Shown: positions 1 through 7,183 of the stretch, piece by piece
How positions within the stretch are numbered: position 1 is the first letter of the stretch
Layout of the letters: every line of letters starts with the position of its first letter
Assembly (NCBI GenBank): GCA_018365895.1
Contig: JAGZJD010000056.1
Coordinates: 1-15,153 of the forward strand
Source of the DNA: Lachnospiraceae bacterium
Lineage (GTDB): Bacteria; Bacillota_A; Clostridia; Lachnospirales; Lachnospiraceae
DNA: 15,153 nucleotides
Reading direction: 5' to 3'
Program-made: the position numbers and the translations under genes
The notes under the pieces: model-generated
Told to the model about the DNA's origin: nothing
Database searches by the model: none
The model's input: the letters and a program-made list of their open reading frames with translations, nothing else

Positions 1-487
1 GACGCATTACCGGATCTAATCCGTCAAATGTTTCATCGCAAAACAGATATTTTGTTTTTGTACATGTTCCAAGTAATACGGAAAGCTGCTTCTTCATTCC
101 TTTTGACAGTGTTGTAATCCGCCGTTTCATATCAATATGAAATTTCTCTGCCAAATGGTTAAATTCTTCTTTATCAAACTTCTCATACAGTTCTGCATAA
201 TAATCCCTCATAACTGCCGGAGTCGCATTCGGAAGAAAATAAGCGGTATCTGCCAGAAAACAAATTTCAGATTTTGCTTTTGGGTTCTCGAATATTGGCA
301 TTTCATCAATGAAAACTGTTCCACTGTCTGGTTTCAAGACCCCACTTAAAATGCGCAAAAATGTACTTTTACCAGCTCCATTGCTTCCAAGTAGTCCAAA
401 AATATGTCCCTCCTGAATGGTTGTTGTTACACTATCAAGCGCTTGAATTTCATGAAACCTCTTGCTCACATCGTCAACCTTAATCAT
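1..487 (-). CDS. ABC transporter ATP-binding protein, YtrB-like (partial)
   Basis: This is the N-terminal 162 residues of an ABC ATPase; the gene continues past the left edge. Visible motifs are Walker A GSNGAGKST (residues 34-42), the signature LSKGM (127-131) and Walker B YLFCDE (147-152), followed by FDGLDP. That order is the usual one for a single-domain ABC ATPase that energises a membrane permease. The permease is not in view and should lie further left. The ATG at 487 is preceded by GGAGGG and overlaps the stop of the GntR gene by 4 bp (ATGA), which implies translational coupling and one operon. In Firmicutes a YtrA-type GntR regulator next to such an ATPase is typical of Ytr/Bcr-type exporters that respond to cell-envelope stress or antimicrobial compounds. 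The substrate here cannot be read from the sequence. Family is secure, role is inferred. Confidence 0.93.
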   Translation of the reverse strand, partial: MIKVDDVSKRFHEIQALDSVTTTIQEGHIFGLLGSNGAGKSTFLRILSGVLKPDSGTVFIDEMPIFENPKAKSEICFLADTAYFLPNATPAVMRDYYAELYEKFDKEEFNHLAEKFHIDMKRRITTLSKGMKKQLSVLLGTCTKTKYLFCDETFDGLDPVMR

Positions 488-855
488 CTTGTTCCCTCCT
501 TCCAGCATTCTTCCAGCAACTTTTGATACTCTTCTTTTGAAATTCCAATTTCTCTTCCATAAGAGATCTGCTGCCGGAATCTATAAAACAATTCCTGTTT
601 CTTCTGTTCTCTCAATCTACTGCAATCTGCAACATAATTTCCACGTCCTTTTACAGAGTAAATAAATCCCTGTTGTTCCAATGCCGCATACGCTTTCTGT
701 ATCGTATTCGGATTGATGGACAATTCTACTGCTAGAGATCGGACAGAAGGCATCTGTGAATCCGGGGCAAGTATTCCCTTCATGATCAATACTTGAAAGC
801 GATCAATAATCTGCTCATAAATCGGTTTTCGGTTTTGAGAATCAATTGTGATCAT
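484..855 (-). CDS. GntR family regulator, YtrA subfamily
   Basis: A 123-residue DNA-binding repressor. It opens with the winged-helix domain of the GntR family (about residues 10-75): PIYEQIIDRFQ, then PSVRSLAVELSINPNTIQKAYAALEQQG, then the wing VKGRGNYV. The remaining about 45 residues are short and helical, too small for a FadR or HutC effector domain, which defines the YtrA subfamily. Such proteins usually repress their own operon with an ABC transporter, and here the stop codon overlaps the ATPase start. The ATG at 855 follows GGAAGGAGC at good spacing. A perfect 7-bp inverted repeat about 50 bp upstream (902-922) is the probable self-operator. The inducing signal is unknown. Confidence 0.93.
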   Translation of the reverse strand: MITIDSQNRKPIYEQIIDRFQVLIMKGILAPDSQMPSVRSLAVELSINPNTIQKAYAALEQQGFIYSVKGRGNYVADCSRLREQKKQELFYRFRQQISYGREIGISKEEYQKLLEECWKEGTR

Positions 856-901
856 GCAAAATGCTCCTTCCCTTTCTCATTTATCACTTTATCGCTTCAA
901 C

Positions 902-922
902 TGTACTATCATTATTAGTACA
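902..922 (-). promoter_or_regulatory. Probable GntR/YtrA operator dyad
   Basis: The sequence reads TGTACTA-N7-TAGTACA, a perfect 7-bp inverted repeat on a 7-nt spacer, centred about 57 bp before the GntR start codon. On the minus strand it overlaps plausible -10 elements (TACTAA or TAATAAT). A weak -35 (TTTTCA) lies 17 bp upstream of TACTAA. A GTAC-centred dyad over the promoter fits autorepression by a YtrA-type regulator. The dyad is seen directly; the binding partner is inferred. Confidence 0.65.
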
Positions 923-1026
923 CCATTTCATTTTACTTGAAAACAATTCTTTTGTAAAGAAATATCCCCTGCACTCACAAAATTTTCACTGGAATCACTG
1001 AATCTTAACATTCACTTGTATCATAC

Positions 1027-1055
1027 TTGCAAAGCGGCTCCAAATCCTGTACAAT
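1027..1055 (+). promoter_or_regulatory. Sigma-A-type promoter of the ABC-F gene
   Basis: TTGCAA (1027-1032) and TACAAT (1050-1055) are separated by exactly 17 bp. Transcription would start near 1062 and give a leader of about 73 nt before the ABC-F start at 1135. The leader contains a GC-rich hairpin with CCGG arms flanked by GGT/ACC (about 1074-1094). The TTG inside the -35 could be misread as an upstream start codon of the ABC-F frame. Confidence 0.7.
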
Positions 1056-1134
1056 ATCCACTGAAAATTACCGGTTTCCGGTACTGTCCGGACCAATATT
1101 TCTATACAGATATCTATACAAAAGGAGTTTCCAA

Positions 1135-2691
1135 ATGAGTATTTTAAATGTTGAACATCTGACTCACGGTTTTGGCGACCGTGCCATTTTCGAAGACGTT
1201 TCCTTCCGTCTTTTAAAAGGAGAACACATTGGTCTGGTAGGAGCCAATGGAGAAGGAAAATCTACCTTTTTCAAAATTGTAACGAACCAACTTCAACCAG
1301 ATGAAGGAAAAATTGAATGGGCTAAAAATGTCCGTGTCGGCTATCTGGATCAGCATACTGTTCTAACAAAAGGAATGACGATCCGAGAAGTATTAAAATC
1401 TGCATTTTCTTACCTGTTTGCACTCGAAGAAAAAATGAATCAGATCTGCGATGCTCTTGGCGATGCATCACCAGAAGAAATGGAACTTATGATGGAAGAG
1501 CTTGGCACCATTCAGGATACGCTGACACTGCATGATTTTTATGTAATCGATTCAAAAGTAGAAGAAGTTGCCAGAGCGCTTGGCATCCTTGATCTTGGAC
1601 TCGACCGGGATGTTACCGATCTTAGCGGCGGCCAACGTACAAAGATTCTGTTGGCAAAACTTCTTCTGGAAAAACCGGATATCCTTCTTCTGGACGAGCC
1701 GACAAACTATCTGGACGAAGAACATATTGAATGGCTGCGCCGCTATCTGACGGAATATGAGAACGCATTTATTCTCATTTCCCATGACATACCATTTCTC
1801 AATAGCGTTATTAATATAATTTATCACATGGAAAATCAGGAACTGAATCGCTATGTAGGCGATTATGATCATTTTCTTGAAGTTTACGAAGTGAAAAAAG
1901 CTCAGCTGGAAGCAGCCTACCGCCGCCAGCAGCAGGAAATCAGTGAACTGAAAGATTTCGTTGCCCGCAATAAGGCAAGAGTATCTACCAGAAATATGGC
2001 CATGTCCCGCCAGAAAAAACTGGACAAAATGGATCTCATTGAACTTGCCGCTGAACGTCCAAAACCGGAATTTCATTTTAAAATCGGACGCACACCGGGC
2101 AAATATATTTTTGAGACAAAAGATCTTGTCATCGGCTACGATGAACCATTAAGTAAACCGCTCACCCTCTCTATGGAACGTGGTCAAAAGATTGCCCTCG
2201 TTGGAGCAAACGGAATCGGAAAAACCACTCTCCTAAAGAGTATTCTTGGACTCATTGAGCCCCTTCGCGGATCTGTGGAGCTTGGAGAAAATCTTCAGAT
2301 CGGATATTTTGAACAGGAAGTAAAGGGTGACAACAAAACAACCTGTATCGAAGAAATCTGGAGTGAATTTCCTTCCTATACCCAGTACGAAGTCCGTTCT
2401 GCTCTTGCAAAATGCGGTCTTACTACAAAGCATATCGAAAGCCAGGTCCGCGTTCTTTCCGGCGGCGAACAGGCAAAAGTCCGCCTCTGCAAAGTCGTTA
2501 ACCGCGAAACCAATATCCTGCTTCTCGATGAACCGACAAACCATCTGGATGTAGATGCTAAAGACGCGCTTAAAAAAGCGCTTCAGGAATATCGCGGAAG
2601 CATCCTTCTGATCTGTCATGAGCCGGAATTTTACCGGGATGTTGTGTCAGAAGTATGGGACTGCACAAAATGGACTACAAAAGTATTCTAA
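1135..2691 (+). CDS. ABC-F family ATPase, YfmM-like
   Basis: A 518-residue soluble protein with two ABC domains and no membrane segment, the ABC-F architecture of ribosome-associated ATPases. Domain 1 has Walker A GANGEGKST (36-44), LSGGQ (163-167), LLLDEPTNYLD (184-194) and switch His217. A charged helical linker (about 236-320) is the expected P-site tRNA-interaction motif. Domain 2 has GANGIGKTT (357-365), LSGGE (441-445), LLLDEPTNHLD (462-472) and His495. Both catalytic Glu residues are present. Length and N-terminus resemble, from memory, Bacillus subtilis YfmM. ABC-F proteins act at the ribosomal E site, in translation factors or antibiotic protection; which applies here is not decidable from sequence. 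The start at 1135 is chosen because AAAGGAG lies 7 nt upstream. The same frame runs back to a TTG at 1027, but that is the -35 box. It is monocistronic, with a terminator after the stop. Confidence 0.95.
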   Translation: MSILNVEHLTHGFGDRAIFEDVSFRLLKGEHIGLVGANGEGKSTFFKIVTNQLQPDEGKIEWAKNVRVGYLDQHTVLTKGMTIREVLKSAFSYLFALEEKMNQICDALGDASPEEMELMMEELGTIQDTLTLHDFYVIDSKVEEVARALGILDLGLDRDVTDLSGGQRTKILLAKLLLEKPDILLLDEPTNYLDEEHIEWLRRYLTEYENAFILISHDIPFLNSVINIIYHMENQELNRYVGDYDHFLEVYEVKKAQLEAAYRRQQQEISELKDFVARNKARVSTRNMAMSRQKKLDKMDLIELAAERPKPEFHFKIGRTPGKYIFETKDLVIGYDEPLSKPLTLSMERGQKIALVGANGIGKTTLLKSILGLIEPLRGSVELGENLQIGYFEQEVKGDNKTTCIEEIWSEFPSYTQYEVRSALAKCGLTTKHIESQVRVLSGGEQAKVRLCKVVNRETNILLLDEPTNHLDVDAKDALKKALQEYRGSILLICHEPEFYRDVVSEVWDCTKWTTKVF

Positions 2692-2717
2692 TTATTTCTA
2701 TATTTAATTATTCAATC

Positions 2718-2772
2718 AAAAAGTGTGCCAGATTGCTTTTATTCCAGCTTATCTGGCGCACTTTTGTTTTTC
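2718..2772 (+). terminator. Bidirectional terminator after the ABC-F gene
   Basis: A 12-bp stem (AGTGTGCCAGAT pairing with ATCTGGCGCACT, one G-U wobble) is followed by a T-rich tail (CTTTTGTTTTT). On the minus strand the same stem ends in CTTTTTGATT, so it can also stop transcription from the ceramidase-like remnant on its right. Confidence 0.9.
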
Positions 2773-2793
2773 CATTCATAGCTTTTAAACAGA

Positions 2794-3800
2794 TTATTTG
2801 TTCTGTTTCGGGGCATGCTGCATAATAAATTCTGTCAGAATTCTTGCTGATTCTCTCTTGAGAGGACAAAGCCGATTATAGTTTCTTAATTTCTTTTATC
2901 CAACTCTGCCCTTCTGCTTTGTATTCTTCTTTTTCAGCCTCCACTTCCTCATATACTCCGGAACTTCCGAATACAGGTGCACTTGCTTGGAATACATTTC
3001 CAGCTGCTGAATCGGATGCGGAGTCATATATGCTATCACCTTCCCTGTCTGTATATAGATTTCTTCAGCCATATCATTAAGAGCAGTCTCACTTCTAATA
3101 AATTCTTCTCCCACAGCATCCGGCGGTATTAGCCGGGACTGAAAATACTTAGGAGCAATATTTCCTGATGCTCCCTGTGTAACCATAATCTGGCAATGAT
3201 ATTCTTCTTTCATCCGTTTTCGAACTGCCCCAAAATAATCCGGAGAAATAAGATAATTATCCTGCTTCAGTACATTGGCATGAGCGGTTAAACGAAGCAG
3301 TATTAAAAGCGGTTTTCTCATTAAGTCTGTTACAAGCAAAATACCCGCTCGTCTGTCTACCGAAAAGCCTCCCTTTCTCTGATTGATTCCAATATCTACT
3401 ATCGCATTTCCCCATACAGCCTGAATCGGACACATATTTTTCAAGGCACTTTCAATACAATCGAAAACTTGATCAAAAACAAATTTTAGATACCGTTTTT
3501 CAATTGTCTTATTCGGAGCAGAATGTGTATGAGAAAAACAAATCATCACTTTCTCTGTCTCCGTTCTAAGCCTGGCAGAAACCTTCTCCCGAAGCTCCTG
3601 CGCTTTTATTTTCGAAAATCCAATATGGTCAAGTGTAATAAGACAACAGATTTCCTCTTTTGATTTCCACACTGCTGTCTGTACGAGAAGAGGGCTTTCC
3701 ACTCCCTGAGCCATTCATCCTCTCTTGAAAATCCAAGTGTCCTTACCGGATATGTCGGTGTAATATCAGCTTCTGCACAGCCAAACATAACTTCTTTCAT
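2794..3800 (-). pseudogene. Neutral/alkaline ceramidase-like protein, frameshifted and deleted
   Basis: Four pieces in three frames together read as one protein of the neutral/alkaline ceramidase N-terminal family (PF04734-like zinc hydrolases). Piece 1 starts at ATG 3800 after GAGGAGG and reads MKEVMFGCAEADITPTYPVRTLGFSRED. Piece 2 (about 3714-2953) starts at AQGVESPLLVQTAV and carries the zinc-type motif FSHTHSAPN, then TAHANVLKQDN and TQGASGNIAPKY. Piece 3 (2953-2876) reads YEEVEAEKEEYKAEGQSWIK. Piece 4 (about 2880-2794) reads NRLCPLKRESARILTEFI, which looks like the family's C-terminus. The break near 3714 is explained by one lost A (GATGAATGG for GATGAAATGG). The break near 2953 is explained by a duplicated TA. 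Between pieces 3 and 4 roughly 100 or more residues appear to be missing. Taking the central 272-residue frame as an intact gene would be wrong. Family assignment is good; the native substrate is unknown. Confidence 0.78.
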
Positions 3801-3954
3801 TGCCTTCCTCCTCGCCACCTGCGCTAAATCATCTATGCATAAAATCATAATGATATTTAATAAATGTTTTTTCTTTCAGATTCTTAAATCGTTCCATATT
3901 GATTACAGTATAATACATTTTTCATCACAAACATACTATTTTTCCAAAACGCTC

Positions 3955-3986
3955 TTTACAATAAAACAATGTTATGCTATTATAAT
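3955..3986 (+). promoter_or_regulatory. Promoter of the DUF4004/bactofilin operon
   Basis: TTTACA (3955-3960) can pair with TATTAT (3978-3983) at a 17-bp spacer, or with the perfect TATAAT (3981-3986) at a 20-bp spacer. The second option is the elongated spacing typical of MerR-activated promoters. This is notable because the first gene encodes a MerR-like helix-turn-helix. One operator-like dyad lies in the spacer and another just downstream. Confidence 0.7.
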
Positions 3987-4010
3987 CACATGAATAAAAC
4001 ATTGTTTTAT
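3961..4010 (+). promoter_or_regulatory. Paired operator-like dyads in the promoter
   Basis: ATAAAACAATGTT (3961-3973) lies in the promoter spacer. ATAAAACATTGTTTTAT (3994-4010), an 8-bp inverted repeat around one central base, lies just after the transcription start. The two share the half-site ATAAAACA, and their centres are 33 bp apart, about three helical turns. The first 13 bases of the upstream copy are also the exact reverse complement of the last 13 of the downstream copy. This suits a dimer or tetramer regulator binding twice on one DNA face. The regulator is not proven. Confidence 0.6.
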
Positions 4011-4036
4011 CACATAACATTTCAGGGGGTATGATG

Positions 4037-4696
4037 ATGGAGATTTCAAAAAAAGATTTGCTGCAAGTTACCGGCATCTCCTACGGACAGCTCTATCGCT
4101 GGAAACGCGAAGGCCTGATTCCAGAAAACTGGTTCGTAAAACGCCCAAGCTCTACCGGACAGGAGACTTTTTTTCCAAAAGAATTGATCTTAAAGCGAAT
4201 TCGGGCAATCCAGAAGCTGAAAGACCATTATTCTCTGGAAGAACTGGCTAATCTTCTCGCGCCGGAAGTAACCAACCGCATATTCAGTGAAGAAGATCTG
4301 GAACAATTTCAGGAAGTGGATATTGATGTGGCTGCTGAATTCATGGATCAGCTTGAAAAGGATACTTTTCGTTTCATTGAAGTGCTGATTATGATTATTT
4401 TCAGTGACTGGAAGAAAAAAGAACTGTTAAATACTGCTCAGCTTACAAAGCTTATTTCCCACTCTGCTAAAAATGCATCCCAAATTGAGAATGTAGAGCA
4501 GGAGCTGCTGCTTCTGAAAATCGGACAAGATTATTACAGCCTATTTGTGGAATGTACCGGGACAGCAAGTCAGTTTCAGTTTGATTCCCGCATTGAAATT
4601 GCAGACCGGGTATCGCTTCAGGAACTGAGCAGCAGCATAAAAGTAACTTACAAAGATACATTTTCATTTACTTTCGATGAAGATATTGAAGAATAA
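4037..4696 (+). CDS. DUF4004 (YhbD-like) MerR-type regulator
   Basis: A protein of 219 residues. The N-terminus is a MerR-like winged helix (about residues 3-72): KKDLLQVTGISYGQLYRWKREGLIP forms the helix-turn-helix, QETFFPKE the wing, and RIRAIQKLKDHYSLEELANLL the following helices. The rest is acidic and mostly helical, with no recognised ligand site and no membrane segment. Sequence and gene order match, from memory, B. subtilis YhbD, which sits next to the bactofilin-like YhbE and YhbF. Three ATGs occur in a row (4031, 4034, 4037). AGGGGG at 4024-4029 gives the best spacing to the third, so that start is used; the first two would add only one or two Met. The bactofilin gene starts 18 nt after the stop. 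The likely job is control of its own operon through the dyads upstream; this is inferred. Confidence 0.85.
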   Translation: MEISKKDLLQVTGISYGQLYRWKREGLIPENWFVKRPSSTGQETFFPKELILKRIRAIQKLKDHYSLEELANLLAPEVTNRIFSEEDLEQFQEVDIDVAAEFMDQLEKDTFRFIEVLIMIIFSDWKKKELLNTAQLTKLISHSAKNASQIENVEQELLLLKIGQDYYSLFVECTGTASQFQFDSRIEIADRVSLQELSSSIKVTYKDTFSFTFDEDIEE

Positions 4697-4714
4697 ATTC
4701 AGGAGGACAACACT

Positions 4715-5461
4715 ATGACAAAAGATCTTAAAATCAGTGGAAGCGGAACAATTTTTGCCGGAGAATATGACACCATCGGTATTTCCGGAGGCGCCTCGAT
4801 CGATGGTGATATTACATTTGACACTCTGAAAGTTTCCGGAGGCTGTCACACAAATGCACCTTGTATCCTGAAAGGTACGGCACTGCGTATCAGCGGATCA
4901 TTGAAGGCTTCCGGCGAACTTCAAGTGGAAGACTGTCATATATCCGGATCCTGCAAGCTGACCGATTGCGAAGTACACGGAAATACACTTCATGTCAGCG
5001 GAAGTCTGACAACTAACCGGAACATAAAAATAAAAGAATTAAAATCTTCCGGCAGTATCAAGAGTAATAACGCCAAAATTTATGCAGATTCTATTCTCAT
5101 TTCAGGCTCTTTTGTAAATGATGATGAAATTAATGCAGATGATATAGAATTATACGGATCTTCAACGCTAAACGATGTATTTGGAGAACACGTTCGCATT
5201 GGCATTGTGCCAAAGAATTGCCACGTTCTCTCCTTCCGTCTCTTTTCTTCTGAAAAGCGACCGGTTCATCACGTCAAAAATATTGAATGTACACAGCTGG
5301 AAGCAGCTTCTCTCCACTGTGAATCTATTAGTGCAGAAACCATCGAACTTAGTAAATATTCTGTAGTAGATTACATCCAATGCGATGGCTCTCTTGTCTA
5401 TGACAGCACTTGCAAAATCGGTACCATAGAAGGTACTTGTACGCAGTCTGTAAAAGAGTAA
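4715..5461 (+). CDS. Bactofilin-like polymer-forming protein (YhbE/F type)
   Basis: A 248-residue protein dominated by short repeats: ISGSGT, ISGGAS, VSGGC, ISGSLKASGEL, ISGSC, VSGSLTT, SSGSIKS and ISGSFV recur through residues 1-135. Such spacing is the mark of a right-handed beta-solenoid as in bactofilins, which self-assemble into cytoskeletal filaments at the membrane. Residues about 136-248 depart from the repeat and then return to shorter strand-like units (IECTQLEAASLHCESISAETIEL). There is no signal peptide or membrane helix. It starts 18 nt after the DUF4004 gene, with AGGAGG at 4702-4707, so the pair is one operon. A regulator-plus-bactofilin pair suggests regulated assembly of an envelope-associated polymer, but the purpose is unknown for this group. 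Confidence 0.86.
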   Translation: MTKDLKISGSGTIFAGEYDTIGISGGASIDGDITFDTLKVSGGCHTNAPCILKGTALRISGSLKASGELQVEDCHISGSCKLTDCEVHGNTLHVSGSLTTNRNIKIKELKSSGSIKSNNAKIYADSILISGSFVNDDEINADDIELYGSSTLNDVFGEHVRIGIVPKNCHVLSFRLFSSEKRPVHHVKNIECTQLEAASLHCESISAETIELSKYSVVDYIQCDGSLVYDSTCKIGTIEGTCTQSVKE

Positions 5462-5484
5462 CCTATTTCCTAATTTGTAAAAGT

Positions 5485-5543
5485 CAGGCATGACATGATG
5501 ATTCATAACCTCTTTCTTCTCATGCCATGCCTGTTCTTTTTTT
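5485..5543 (+). terminator. Terminator of the bactofilin operon
   Basis: A 14-bp stem (CAGGCATGACATGA with TCATGCCATGCCTG, one mismatch) is followed by TTCTTTTTTT. On the minus strand it ends in ACTTTT, so it could weakly serve the converging kinase gene as well. Confidence 0.88.
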
Positions 5544-5566
5544 ATAATAATATTATCGAATTCGAA

Positions 5567-6052
5567 TTAAATGTACGCGAACTTTTCCGCTTCATCCCGC
5601 GATTTGAAAACGATAATTTCTTTTTCTGTTTCATATTTCTTTAATAATTCATAGATGACCGGAATCTGATCTTTCGGAAAATCTAAAATCCATTGACGAA
5701 ATTCTTCATCAAACTCCGTTTCCACCCACGGCATATCTTCCCGCACTGTTCCAATACGCGCTTTTGCCCCTTCCAGACATATTTCCAACGGATAATCAAG
5801 GAAGAACACCGTATCACAGGCATCCAGACGACATTCCATCGTACGGAGATAATTTCCGTCAATGATCCAGCTATCCTGCTGAATAATTTCTCTCAGTTTC
5901 GCATCAAACTCTTCTTTCGAAACCGTCGTCCTGTCTGCCTTATGCCAGATCTGATCAAGATAATAAAGAGGAAGTCCTGTCATTTCCTTTAATCTTCTTG
6001 CAAAAGTGCTTTTTCCTGCTCCGGGGCACCCAATCACTACTATTTTTTTCAT
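5567..6052 (-). CDS. P-loop kinase-like protein, FlaR/adenylate kinase-like
   Basis: A 161-residue P-loop NTPase. Walker A GCPGAGKS is at residues 8-15, then YLDQIWHK, WIIDGNY and FLDYPLEICL. These are landmarks of the small group annotated as adenylate-kinase-related or 'topology modulation' (FlaR-type) proteins. The substrate has not been settled for the group, so phosphoryl transfer from ATP is inferred from the fold. The start at 6052 is chosen because GGAGG lies 7 nt upstream; the frame extends 11 codons further up to 6085, but that would overlap the end of cysK. It begins 22 nt after the cysK stop and is probably co-transcribed from the cysK promoter. No sequence feature links it to cysteine synthesis. 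Confidence 0.85.
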   Translation of the reverse strand: MKKIVVIGCPGAGKSTFARRLKEMTGLPLYYLDQIWHKADRTTVSKEEFDAKLREIIQQDSWIIDGNYLRTMECRLDACDTVFFLDYPLEICLEGAKARIGTVREDMPWVETEFDEEFRQWILDFPKDQIPVIYELLKKYETEKEIIVFKSRDEAEKFAYI

Positions 6053-6074
6053 TTTGTCCTCCGTGTGCTGCCTT

Positions 6075-7007
6075 TTACTTTTCAAACAATTCTGTCGATA
6101 AATATCTGTCTCCGGTATCCGGCAAAATCACTACAATCCTCTTACCCTCATTTTCCGGACGTCTGGCAAGCTGAAATGCTGCTGCCGCTGCTGCACCGGA
6201 AGAAATTCCCACAAGAACTCCTTCCTGCTTTCCGATTTCTCTTGCCGCCGAAAATGCTTCTTCTGCCGTAATACAAATTATCTCATCGCAAATATCTGTA
6301 TCCAATACTTCCGGAATAAAACCTGCTCCGATTCCTTGAAGTTTATGAGGTCCTGCCACCCCTTTTGTGAAAAACGGCGCTTCTGCCGGTTCTACGCCAA
6401 CAACTTGAATCTCCGGATTTTGCTGCTTCAAATATGTTCCGGTTCCGGTAATCGTTCCACCGGTTCCAATCCCTGCCACAAAGATATCCACTGTTCCTTC
6501 TGTATCTTTATAGATTTCCGGTCCGGTATGTTCAAAATGTGCTTTTGGATTTGCCGGGTTAACGAACTGTCCTGCAATTATTCCACCCGGAATTTCTTCC
6601 GCCAATGCCTCAGCCTTGTCAATTGCTCCCTGCATTCCCTTTGCCCCTTCTGTCAAAATAACTTCTGCCCCATAAGCCTTCATAATCTGCTGCCGCTCCA
6701 CAGACATTGTTTCCGGCATCGTAATAATTACCCGATACCCTTTTGCCGCAGCCACCGCTGCTAATCCAATTCCAGTATTTCCAGAAGTCGGTTCAATGAT
6801 CACAGAATCTTTCGTAAGCTTCCCGCTTGCTTGTGCCTCTTCAATCATCGCTTTCGCAACACGGTCTTTCACAGATCCAGCCGGGTTTAAATATTCCAAT
6901 TTCGCCAGCACCTTTGCTTTTAAATCCAGTTTTTTCTCCAGATTTGTCAGCTCCAGTAACGGCGTATTTCCAATCAGCCGATCTGCACTTGTATAAATCT
7001 TTGTCAT
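6075..7007 (-). CDS. cysK: Cysteine synthase (O-acetylserine sulfhydrylase)
   Basis: A 310-residue PLP enzyme that makes L-cysteine from O-acetylserine and sulfide in the cytoplasm. Full family length. The Schiff-base Lys47 sits in NPAGSVKDRV, the substrate loop TSGNTG is at 74-79, the phosphate-binding GTGGT at 181-185 and the PLP-nitrogen Ser in GISSG (about 270). The loop often written ESPVLSGG reads EAPFFTKG here, which is unusual but distant from the catalytic Lys. The ATG at 7007 follows GGAG at 8 nt. Upstream lies an extended -10 promoter. No T-box or SAM riboswitch fits in the short leader. The kinase-like gene follows closely. Assignment to CysK rather than CysM or cystathionine beta-synthase rests on length and the lack of extra domains. 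Confidence 0.95.
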   Translation of the reverse strand: MTKIYTSADRLIGNTPLLELTNLEKKLDLKAKVLAKLEYLNPAGSVKDRVAKAMIEEAQASGKLTKDSVIIEPTSGNTGIGLAAVAAAKGYRVIITMPETMSVERQQIMKAYGAEVILTEGAKGMQGAIDKAEALAEEIPGGIIAGQFVNPANPKAHFEHTGPEIYKDTEGTVDIFVAGIGTGGTITGTGTYLKQQNPEIQVVGVEPAEAPFFTKGVAGPHKLQGIGAGFIPEVLDTDICDEIICITAEEAFSAAREIGKQEGVLVGISSGAAAAAAFQLARRPENEGKRIVVILPDTGDRYLSTELFEK

Positions 7008-7044
7008 ATTGTATCACTCCTATCTCCTATAACTGGTTTTTGTT

Positions 7045-7073
7045 ATTATAGCATATTTATATCTTAGCTTAAT
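7045..7073 (-). promoter_or_regulatory. Probable cysK promoter (extended -10)
   Basis: On the minus strand TGCTATAAT gives a perfect TATAAT (7045-7050) with the TGN extension. The -35 position 17 bp upstream (7068-7073, ATTAAG) is poor, which is usual for extended -10 promoters or activator-dependent ones. The start would lie about 30 nt before the ATG, so there is no room for a riboswitch. Confidence 0.6.
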
Positions 7074-7143
7074 ATGCACTTACTCAAAAATCAAGTGATA
7101 TTTAAAAATAGTAGCACTGCTGAGTACTCCTTATCTTCATATT

Positions 7144-7174
7144 AAAAACGCAGAAACAATCCCCTGTCTCTGCG
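7144..7174 (-). terminator. Terminator after the MFS transporter gene
   Basis: Reading leftward, CGCAGAGACA pairs with TGTTTCTGCG (one G-U) around a short loop and is followed by TTTTTAAT. It starts 10 nt after the MFS stop codon and closes the rhodanese-MFS cassette. Confidence 0.85.
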
Positions 7175-7183
7175 CCTTTTTAT

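Noticed and set aside
1027..1134. N-terminal extension of the ABC-F protein from a TTG at 1027
   Set aside because: The TTG is part of a TTGCAA/TACAAT promoter, the 36 extra residues do not look like the family, and AAAGGAG sits just before the ATG at 1135.
1552..2076. Long open frame opposite the ABC-F gene
   Set aside because: It is antisense to a clearly coding region, has no ribosome site and no family resemblance.
2896..3714. An intact 272-residue gene
   Set aside because: Family N- and C-terminal sequence continues in other frames on both sides, so this is only the central part of a broken ceramidase-like gene.
7008..7143. A T-box or SAM riboswitch in front of cysK
   Set aside because: The predicted leader is only about 30 nt, and no specifier loop, antiterminator or riboswitch core was seen.
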